DNA of 7,486 nt from a bacterium (GTDB lineage: Bacteria; Spirochaetota; JAHITG01), in NCBI GenBank assembly GCA_028711675.1, contig JAQTRT010000157.1, forward strand, positions 1 through 7,486, given 5' to 3'. Below are positions 1 through 6,010 of the stretch, piece after piece. The notes beneath the pieces were generated by a model that searched no databases, was not told the DNA's origin, and worked only from the letters and a program-made list of their open reading frames with translations. Position 1 is the first letter of the stretch; each line of letters begins with the position of its first letter. The translations under genes were made by a program, and so were the position numbers.

Positions 1-581
1 TGATCGCCTCGAAGCTGGATTTCTTTGTTAACATCGTAGTGAGGCCGGAGAACCTGGATGACCTCAGGGGAAACGTGGCCTTTCTGATCAGTCAGGGTGT
101 GAGATACATCCGGCTCTCCTACGCCCTGGGTGTTTTCTGGGACCAGAAAGCCATAAAAAAATTCTTTAACCTGATCACGGAAATGTTCACCCGGCACCGG
201 AAGAACAAGCTTCTCGTCGATATCGAACACTGCACCGATGAACCCCTTATCGCCTGCAGCGCCCTGACCGTGATGCCGGACCAGGAACTCCTGCTCGGGA
301 CCGCTTATCCGTTACTGGAGTTCTTCCCCCATATCAGGGAAGCGAACTCGTACGGCCGGCTGGATGACTATACGAGCCTCGGACAGATCAAGCGGAACAA
401 GAGAAAAGAGATCAGGAAGAGCCTGGAGTACCTGAGTAAGAAGGATGACAGGGAATTTTTCCTCTGGGCCAACAATATCCACATGGGGATCCTCTATGAG
501 GAACTGTTCAACCAGCTGGATAACATACCCACCCACAGGAAGCTCAGGAAGGAAGAAACCCTGTTCCGTATGTTATTCTGA
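1..581 (+). CDS. C-terminal part of a type A radical SAM protein (5' end outside window)
   Basis: The reading frame is already open at position 3, and 192 residues are visible before the TGA. The GTG at 39 is internal, because in-frame codons upstream of it (IASKLDFFVNIV) are coding and fit the family. No CxxxCxxC motif is present; it should lie upstream of the window. The fragment is recognised by alignment to two other genes here: VRYIRLSYALGVFWD matches FKRIQLNYCLGTDWK of the gene at 4151 and IREVSINYAMAWHWS of the fusion at 1584. This is followed in all three by a helix-rich stretch and an EP-I-hydrophobic-LTV strand (E80-P81 counted from base 3). In SPASM-type enzymes that strand precedes auxiliary-cluster cysteines; none follow here. 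It is probably the last third of a radical SAM enzyme using a single 4Fe-4S cluster. Substrate is unknown. A 29-base gap separates it from the kinase-like gene, which fits an operon. Confidence 0.72.
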   Translation, partial: IASKLDFFVNIVVRPENLDDLRGNVAFLISQGVRYIRLSYALGVFWDQKAIKKFFNLITEMFTRHRKNKLLVDIEHCTDEPLIACSALTVMPDQELLLGTAYPLLEFFPHIREANSYGRLDDYTSLGQIKRNKRKEIRKSLEYLSKKDDREFFLWANNIHMGILYEELFNQLDNIPTHRKLRKEETLFRMLF

Positions 582-610
582 TACCATCGTCCCGCAGAGC
601 TTATTGAACC

Positions 611-1558
611 ATGAATAAAAAGAGACAGAAACATGATCCGAGACCCGGGTATTGGACCGATCCTTCCGGCCTGACACTGATCCGGAAAACAGCTGACTCC
701 AGGATCTATATCGCAAAAGGCGATGATGAATATATCATTAAAGAATACTTCATACCCGGCATAGCGGAAAACGAATACAAGATACTCTGTTCCCTTAAAA
801 AGAACAATTATAAGTACATCCCCGGCGTCTTCCTGAGGGAAAAAGGAAACAGGACATTCCTGATCGAAAAGGCCATTAAAGGAGATCCCATAAAACTGGA
901 AACTGCCGGTCCGGACGATCTGGACCTGCTCTGCCGGTCTCTTGCCGGATTGCACAGGATCAGGCAGACTGGAAAAAAGAAGCTTGGCGGTTTTTTAAAC
1001 AAAGGACTTTCCATCGTAAAAAAAGGATTGGACGAAATCAAATCCTGCATGGAAACGCTTTCCTTCAAGGACCTGCGGAAACTGCACATGCGGTTAAAAA
1101 GATATTTTCATACTTTCGAGAACCTTCCTCTTCTACGGAAGATCAAGCACAGGAAGATCCGTTACTCCATGGTCCACGGCACGCTGCAGACCGGGCATCT
1201 TATCAGACAGAAAAACAGGATTTATTTGATAGACTGGGAATCAGGCGGTTTTGGGGATCCTCTCTATGACCTGGCTTGTTTATTGAAGCAGTTGACCGCT
1301 AAGAACAGAAAGCTGTTCCTGAAGACCTATCAAAACACTTTGAACGTGACGGATGATCCCGCTTCTTCGAGGATCCAGATATACCAGCTGCTCAGCTTGT
1401 TCATAAAAACCGCATCTGCCATGATAAATTTAATGACCTACAGGCCTTTCGCGTACTATAATGCGCTGTACGACACTGCCCAGAAAAACTCGCTGATCCA
1501 TGATCTGGAGATGATCAGGAAAGGCCTCGGCGTTTTTCAATTGCCCCGCAGCCGTTGA
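611..1558 (+). CDS. APH/choline-kinase-fold phosphotransferase-like protein with degenerate catalytic loop
   Basis: A 315-residue soluble protein with the protein-kinase-like phosphotransferase fold. The N-lobe shows a beta3-type lysine (K44 in YIIKEYF) and an ENEYKIL helix. The C-lobe has the Brenner loop position at residues 189-196, reading HGTLQTGH, then LIDWESGGFGDPLYDLACL (D208, D216, D220), the DFG-equivalent and following helix typical of aminoglycoside/choline/CotS-type kinases. In active members the loop is HGDxHxxN. Here the catalytic Asp is Thr191 and the metal-binding Asn is His196, while the metal-binding Asp208 is kept. Either this is a pseudokinase with a binding or scaffold role, or a divergent transferase. 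The ATG at 611 is the first good start after the previous stop; no clear Shine-Dalgarno lies before it. Flanked at 29 and 25 bases by radical SAM genes, it is likely in the same operon and may bind the pathway's substrate. Fold call is strong, activity uncertain. Confidence 0.8.
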   Translation: MNKKRQKHDPRPGYWTDPSGLTLIRKTADSRIYIAKGDDEYIIKEYFIPGIAENEYKILCSLKKNNYKYIPGVFLREKGNRTFLIEKAIKGDPIKLETAGPDDLDLLCRSLAGLHRIRQTGKKKLGGFLNKGLSIVKKGLDEIKSCMETLSFKDLRKLHMRLKRYFHTFENLPLLRKIKHRKIRYSMVHGTLQTGHLIRQKNRIYLIDWESGGFGDPLYDLACLLKQLTAKNRKLFLKTYQNTLNVTDDPASSRIQIYQLLSLFIKTASAMINLMTYRPFAYYNALYDTAQKNSLIHDLEMIRKGLGVFQLPRSR

Positions 1559-1583
1559 CAGGATAAGGGTCCAAATCGAAAAA

Positions 1584-4154
1584 ATGCATCCACAGAAAAG
1601 AAAAAACCTGATACAGCCCGTTCCCAAGAACAAGATCCTTCTTTTTAAGAACATCTCCGGTCTTTCCGGAGCCCGGGGAGAAGGATGGAGCCTTGCCTCG
1701 CTTTATCTCTCCTCGGCGCTGAAAAAAGCGGGATACCGGGTGATCATCAGTACTTCCCGGATCTCCCTGGAAAAGAACGGGTTCATCACAGACCCGGATG
1801 GTCTAAAGAAGATCTTAAAGGAAAATCCGGACATTAATTTCATCGGCATTACTCTCTGGGAGGCTTATTTCGAAAAAGCCCGGGCCTTGATACGCTTTTT
1901 AAGGGAAGCAACCAGGGCTTTCATCGGTGTGGGCGGGATCATGCCGACCCTGACGCCCCGGCATGTCCTGACGCATCTGCCTGACATAAATTTCCTCGTC
2001 AGAGGGAGCGGTGAAGTCATATTTCCCCGTCTGGTCAGGGCCCTGGACAGGATGAACATCGATTCTCCCTTATCCGAAAAGGTCCGGAAGGACCTCTCAG
2101 GACTGAAGGGACTTATCTTCAGGAACAGGGACGTACTCCTCTCCCTGGACGACCATCATATCAACCGCCTCCGGGACACACCGGACCTGATCGATCCATC
2201 CTTCCTGAAAAAAGAGGACCTCAATGACGGCCTGTTCCTGTATACCTCATCAGGCTGCGCCAACAGCTGTTCTTTCTGCTCCTCTCCCGACAGAGGGAAG
2301 TTCCACGCTCTCAGCAGCGCCAGCCTGTTCTCCCTCATTAAAAGATACAGCCTTTACTTAAAAAAAATATATAAAGGACGCGTCCCTTCCCCGGCTTACC
2401 GGCTGGCTTTTTATGACGATGATTTCCTGACCGATCCAAAAAGGGCCATACGGTTTTTCCGCTCTCTGAAAAAAACGCCGTTCAGGATCAATTTTTTCCA
2501 GACCGGCATCAATGCTTTTTATCAAAGGCCCGGCATAAGTTCCGCTGACAGGCTCCATCAAACGCTTTTCCGTACTCTCTCCCGGGACCTGTTCGATCAG
2601 AATAAAGAGACCGGTATCTACATCGGGCTTGAGAACCTTTCCGGGGAAGAGCTGAAACGGCTGAACAAAGGATATGACCTTTCCCGGGCTGAAAAGGTCA
2701 TCAGCGCCCTGGCCGCTAAAGGGATCAATACAGCCTATCACTTTATTGCCTGCAACCAGATGAGCACCCCGGACGATCTGTTCGAGAACCTGCTTGAATT
2801 TTCCGTGCTGCAGGTATTGTACAGAAAACAGTTCAGGGTCCTGACGCCCATTGTGCCTTACCTGGTATCCTTCTACCCGACCGTGAGCTATAAACGCATC
2901 CTCCGTGAAAAAAAGGAAAAATTCCTTAAAGTGAGGAAAATGCTGTCGGTGAAAGGCCGTCCGGAATATGATTATCCCCTCATGGACCATGATATTCCCG
3001 TGAACGCGAACGTGCGGAGGCTTATCCCTTTTCTCTCCCGTCTGTTCCTGACGGAAAGATCCTATCACAGGATACTGGACAAGAGCCTGCTGGAACTCCT
3101 GATCATGAAAGAGAAGGATTCCCCGGACCCGGGCCTGGACAGGGTCATTGAAAGATACAGGGATTACCCGGAGATCATTTTCCAAAGGACAGGTTACCGG
3201 ATACCGAATGACAGGAACAACCTTCAGCTGATGATAACCAGAAGATGCCAGCTCCGGTGCCGATACTGCCCCATTATAAAAAAAGACGCGGACATGGATG
3301 TGAAAAGCCTGTACCGGGCCATCGACCTTCTTTTTACATCGGCCCGGAAGGAACTCCGGCTCGATTTCACGGGCGGTGAACCTCTCCTGAGATTCGACCT
3401 GGTGAAAAAAGGCGTGGAATACGCCAGGTTCAAAGCGCATAAACATGACCGGAAGATCTCCTTCTACATGGTCTCCAATCTTATTGCCCTGAACGACCGG
3501 ATCGCCGATTTCCTTTCAAAAGAGGATTTTTTCCTTGAGATCTCCCTGGACGGCCGGGAACAATGCCATAACACATACAAGACCGGGAAGGAAAAGAACA
3601 TCAATCCTTACCGGTTGACCACTGCTTCCCTGGCTAAAATTCTCAGGAGAAAGATACGCCATTGCGGTGTCATGGTAACGGCTCCTTCGAACGTGGAACA
3701 GATGGTCCGGAATTTCAGTCACCTGCTTCAGCTCGGGATCAGAGAGGTCAGCATCAATTATGCCATGGCCTGGCACTGGTCACGAAAAAAGACCGGGGAA
3801 TTTTTAAGCCAGCTGGAATATATCCGGCGGAAATTCTCCGGTTTACTGAAAAAAGGAGCTGTAAGATTAAGCAACCTGGAAAGCCGGACAGAACCGGCCA
3901 TCCTCAACAACGAGATCATGGTTGACACGGACGGAATGGTTTATCTTTTAACCGACTGGCTCTTTGAAAAAAGGACCGGAAAAAAGGTCCGGCCTTTGGG
4001 GGATGTGACCGCATTCCAAGACCTGAACCAGGTTCCTACCGGTGAATTCCACGCCCTTTACCGGATGCTGAAGATATACCAAGACCCGGATATCAGGAAG
4101 ATCATATTCAACAACCTGGAGATCGGGAATTCGGTAAAGGACCATTTCAAATGA
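1584..4154 (+). CDS. Fusion protein: cobalamin-binding-like domain + radical SAM + second radical SAM (type A)
   Basis: An 856-residue cytosolic protein with three parts. Residues about 14-165 form a B12-binding-like Rossmann domain: a helix (SLASLYLSSALKKAGYRV), a GITLWE strand, and IGVGGIMPTLTP followed by FLVRGSGEVIFPRLV, the usual signature of B12-dependent radical SAM enzymes. No DxHxxG cobalt-ligand motif is seen, as is common in this class. Residues about 215-430 are the first radical SAM barrel, with C225-C229-C232 (SGCANSCSFC), D278-D280 (YDDDF) and YIGLENLSGEEL with E350. After a linker, residues about 548-800 form a second radical SAM core: C555-C559-C562 (TRRCQLRCRYC), FTGGEPLL with G597-G598-E599-P600, SLDG, and EPAILN at E770-P771 followed by VDTDGMVY. 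No auxiliary cysteines follow. The second half is paralogous to the next gene. The ATG at 1584 is preceded at about 14 bases by AAGGG. It probably transforms a shared substrate in two radical steps, the first possibly methylation; this is inference. Confidence 0.85.
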   Translation: MHPQKRKNLIQPVPKNKILLFKNISGLSGARGEGWSLASLYLSSALKKAGYRVIISTSRISLEKNGFITDPDGLKKILKENPDINFIGITLWEAYFEKARALIRFLREATRAFIGVGGIMPTLTPRHVLTHLPDINFLVRGSGEVIFPRLVRALDRMNIDSPLSEKVRKDLSGLKGLIFRNRDVLLSLDDHHINRLRDTPDLIDPSFLKKEDLNDGLFLYTSSGCANSCSFCSSPDRGKFHALSSASLFSLIKRYSLYLKKIYKGRVPSPAYRLAFYDDDFLTDPKRAIRFFRSLKKTPFRINFFQTGINAFYQRPGISSADRLHQTLFRTLSRDLFDQNKETGIYIGLENLSGEELKRLNKGYDLSRAEKVISALAAKGINTAYHFIACNQMSTPDDLFENLLEFSVLQVLYRKQFRVLTPIVPYLVSFYPTVSYKRILREKKEKFLKVRKMLSVKGRPEYDYPLMDHDIPVNANVRRLIPFLSRLFLTERSYHRILDKSLLELLIMKEKDSPDPGLDRVIERYRDYPEIIFQRTGYRIPNDRNNLQLMITRRCQLRCRYCPIIKKDADMDVKSLYRAIDLLFTSARKELRLDFTGGEPLLRFDLVKKGVEYARFKAHKHDRKISFYMVSNLIALNDRIADFLSKEDFFLEISLDGREQCHNTYKTGKEKNINPYRLTTASLAKILRRKIRHCGVMVTAPSNVEQMVRNFSHLLQLGIREVSINYAMAWHWSRKKTGEFLSQLEYIRRKFSGLLKKGAVRLSNLESRTEPAILNNEIMVDTDGMVYLLTDWLFEKRTGKKVRPLGDVTAFQDLNQVPTGEFHALYRMLKIYQDPDIRKIIFNNLEIGNSVKDHFK
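4136..4141 (+). promoter_or_regulatory. Ribosome binding site for the gene at 4151
   Basis: AAAGGA sits nine bases before the ATG at 4151, inside the last codons of the upstream fusion gene. It supports the 4151 start and, with the ATGA overlap, translational coupling of the two paralogous genes. Confidence 0.55.
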
Positions 4155-5101
4155 ATAATTCCCCACCCAGCCGCCTCATCCTTCTGGCCACGCATGACTG
4201 CACGCTGAGATGCGGTTATTGCCGTGTTAAAAAATTCCGCGCTGCCATGAGCACGCGCGTCCTTTACCGGGCCATCGATCTTTTATTCCGTTTCAACAGG
4301 AAAAAAGTCCAGCTCCAGTTCTTCGGCGGTGAACCGCTTCTGGAATTCGGCCTGATCAAAAAAGGAACAGCGTACGCTGAAAAGCAGGCAAAACGCATCG
4401 GTAAGCAGGTTGACCTTATCCTGACCACCAACGGCACGCTTTTGGACGGGGAAAAGAGAGCCTTCCTTAAAGAGCATAATTTCCTGGTCGAATGCAGCCT
4501 GGACCCGGAAAAGATCCGCCATCATAAAAAAAGCAACGACGTGATACGGAATTTCCAGGCGCTTGACCGGGCAGGCATCCCCCATTATTTTATCAGTGTT
4601 TTCGCGCCCCGTGATGTGCCTTTTCTTTATGCTCATTTCAAAGACCTTGTTGATTGGGGATTTAAAAGGATACAGCTGAATTACTGCCTCGGGACTGACT
4701 GGAAAACAGATGAGATACGGGAGTTGTTCAGGCAGTACCGGAAGGTCACGGGCTTTTTAAAAAAAAGGAAGGACGTGGACCTGATCAACCTTTCTTCTTC
4801 AAGAAAAGAACCGGTCATCCTCAACGCTGAACTGACAGTGGATGTCAACAGCGACCTGTACTGGGAATTCGGCGGTTTTCTGGAGGAGGATTTCTCCTCT
4901 CTGAAAAAACGGTCCCTCATCGGAAAGATCAATGATGTGAAAGGAGATTCCCCTTGTTCTCTGACCCCTTCCCTGGCGCTCCGTCTTCTCCTGGACATCT
5001 ATGAGGATAAAAAGAGCAGAAGGATCATCGGGAACAACATTATCCTGGGAAGGGCTGTCGGAAGGTTCTTCCAAAAATATAAAAATGAGAATACGGAATA
5101 G
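4151..5101 (+). CDS. Stand-alone type A radical SAM protein without SPASM cysteines
   Basis: A 316-residue radical SAM protein. The cluster motif is C17-C21-C24 (HDCTLRCGYC), the SAM-binding GGEP is G59-G60-E61-P62 in FFGGEPLLEF, and TTNGTLL and ECSLD follow as later barrel strands. It is a paralog of residues 548-856 of the preceding fusion: shared LYRAIDLLF, FGGEPLL-F-L-KKG--YA, an NY strand, EP-ILN-E--VD (E220-P221 here) and a matching C terminus (IYED--SRRIIGNN versus IYQDPDIRKIIFNN). The position where SPASM or twitch domains begin (LTVDVNSDLYWEF) has no cysteine pairs, so only one 4Fe-4S cluster is expected. The core resembles radical SAM peptide maturases such as the HxsB type, but that is a resemblance by eye only. 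The ATG overlaps the upstream TGA (ATGA) and has a good RBS, so expression is coupled to the fusion. Substrate unknown. Confidence 0.85.
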   Translation: MNNSPPSRLILLATHDCTLRCGYCRVKKFRAAMSTRVLYRAIDLLFRFNRKKVQLQFFGGEPLLEFGLIKKGTAYAEKQAKRIGKQVDLILTTNGTLLDGEKRAFLKEHNFLVECSLDPEKIRHHKKSNDVIRNFQALDRAGIPHYFISVFAPRDVPFLYAHFKDLVDWGFKRIQLNYCLGTDWKTDEIRELFRQYRKVTGFLKKRKDVDLINLSSSRKEPVILNAELTVDVNSDLYWEFGGFLEEDFSSLKKRSLIGKINDVKGDSPCSLTPSLALRLLLDIYEDKKSRRIIGNNIILGRAVGRFFQKYKNENTE

Positions 5102-5975
5102 CACTTCATGCGACATGACACTGACCCTTTCCTGCAACAATAAATGCCTTTTCTGCCCCAGGAAAGATTTTTTAAAATGGATCGTCTGCGGCTCCTGGAA
5201 AGAGATCGTCCGGGAGATAAAGGACGTCAGCCGCCGGAGCAGGAAGATCGTGCTCACCGGCGGGGAAGTTACTGTTTACCCGGGTCTTTTCAGGGTCCTG
5301 AACATCTGCCGTAAAGTTTTCCGCGACATCGAGATCATTTCCAACGGCCGGAAAATGAAGGAGACGGCATTTCTTGATAAGCTCATCGGCTCAGGGGCCA
5401 ACGCATTCGCCATTTCCATTTACAGCCTTTCCGATGCGGTTCACGATACCATCACAGGCGTCAAAGGGAGCTGCCGGGAGACGAAAAAGGGGATACTTAA
5501 TCTGATCAAGGCCCGCAAGACCCGCAGGATCACAATAAGGATCAATACCACTTTAAGCGCAGGGAACGCCCTCCACGCCGTTGACATGATAAAAAAGCTT
5601 TATCTCCTCGGCATAAGGGATTTCATCATTGCCGAAGAGATCATCCTGAACAAAAGAAGAAAGGCCCTGGACCTGCAGGGCATCAGAAAGGCCCTGGAAG
5701 ACGTAAGCCGTTTAAAGTTCAGGGACATCAGGATTGTCCTGAAAGGATTCCCTCCGTGCCTGGTCAGGGATCTGCGTAATCCTTTCATCCGGTATGAACC
5801 GTACGGGCTGGAAAGCTGCATAAAAAAAGGATGGAGACAGGAGAAGTACACAGAACGGTTCCGGGGAAATTTCGCTAAATTAAAAAAATGTTCCGGCTGC
5901 TCCCTGGATAAACATTGCCCGGGTTTCCAGAAATATTATCCTGATGCGGGCCGGTTCATCCGGCCGGTTTCATGA
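5085..5975 (+). CDS. Stand-alone type B radical SAM protein with auxiliary-cluster cysteines
   Basis: A 296-residue radical SAM protein from the ATG at 5085. The frame is open back to an ATG at 5001, but that start would overlap the upstream gene by about 100 bases and add 28 low-complexity residues with no family match, so 5085 (17-base overlap) is preferred. The cluster motif is C17-C21-C24 (LSCNNKCLFC) and the SAM-binding loop is G59-G60-E61 (LTGGEVTVYPGL). ISNGR and HDTITGVKGSCRETKKGI are strands and helices typical of radical SAM enzymes that act on peptides or cofactors. The C terminus has five cysteines, C225 (PPC), C245, C269, C272 and C278, the last three as CxxCxxxxxC then PG, a half-SPASM or twitch-like pattern that likely holds an extra 4Fe-4S cluster. 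Its core matches the second radical SAM module of the downstream fusion (SCNN-C-FC, VVLTGGE). Its own Shine-Dalgarno is weak, suggesting coupled translation. Substrate unknown. Confidence 0.82.
   Translation: MRIRNSTSCDMTLTLSCNNKCLFCPRKDFLKWIVCGSWKEIVREIKDVSRRSRKIVLTGGEVTVYPGLFRVLNICRKVFRDIEIISNGRKMKETAFLDKLIGSGANAFAISIYSLSDAVHDTITGVKGSCRETKKGILNLIKARKTRRITIRINTTLSAGNALHAVDMIKKLYLLGIRDFIIAEEIILNKRRKALDLQGIRKALEDVSRLKFRDIRIVLKGFPPCLVRDLRNPFIRYEPYGLESCIKKGWRQEKYTERFRGNFAKLKKCSGCSLDKHCPGFQKYYPDAGRFIRPVS
5949..5965 (+). other. Short GC-rich hairpin at the 3' end of the type B gene
   Basis: GGCCGG (5949-5954), a five-base loop TTCAT, then CCGGCC (5960-5965) form a perfect six-pair stem ending just before the TGA at 5973. 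No T-run follows, so it is not a classical intrinsic terminator. It might affect coupling to the downstream gene or protect the mRNA end, or be a coding coincidence. Confidence 0.3.
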
Positions 5976-6010
5976 TGACAAAGGAGTATAGAACGATATT
6001 TTCCCTATGA
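5972..6010 (+). CDS. Possible 12-codon coupling mini-ORF between the type B gene and the second fusion
   Basis: An ATG at 5972 overlaps the TGA of the upstream gene (ATGA). The frame reads MMTKEYRTIFSL and stops at the TGA at 6008, which overlaps the ATG at 6007 of the next gene (again ATGA). The only strong Shine-Dalgarno here, AAGGAG at 5981-5986, is inside it and lies 20 bases from the ATG at 6007, too far for normal use. The arrangement could let ribosomes finishing the upstream gene pass to the next start by termination-reinitiation. A peptide function is not suggested by the sequence, and chance is a real alternative for so short a frame. Confidence 0.25.
   Translation: MMTKEYRTIFSL

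Noticed and set aside
39..41. GTG as start of the first gene
   Set aside because: The frame is open upstream to the window edge and the upstream residues (LDFFVNIV) align with the paralogs, so GTG is an internal valine.
582..610. Promoter or terminator between the first gene and the kinase-like gene
   Set aside because: Only 29 bases, without a stem followed by T-run or a recognisable -35/-10 pair; the same holds for 1559-1583.
1655..1671. Hairpin CTCCGG-TCTTT-CCGGAG
   Set aside because: It is within the coding sequence of the first fusion, with no T-run and no coupling to a start or stop; the repeated CCGG words of this genome make it likely chance.
2358..3446. 362-codon open frame on the minus strand
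   Set aside because: It lies wholly antisense to the well-supported fusion gene, covering linker and radical SAM regions, and shows no recognisable motif; it is a by-product of codon use on the other strand.
3970..3997. Imperfect inverted repeat around GGACCGGAAAAAAGGTCC
   Set aside because: Inside coding sequence encoding a Lys/Arg-rich loop, with a short five-pair stem; no regulatory context.
5001..5084. Earlier ATG for the type B gene
   Set aside because: It would overlap the type A gene by about 100 bases, adds residues without family resemblance, and no RBS precedes it.
5972..6010. RiPP precursor peptide
   Set aside because: The 12-residue product has no leader/core layout, no repeated residues and no Cys; it fits a translational-coupling role better, if any.
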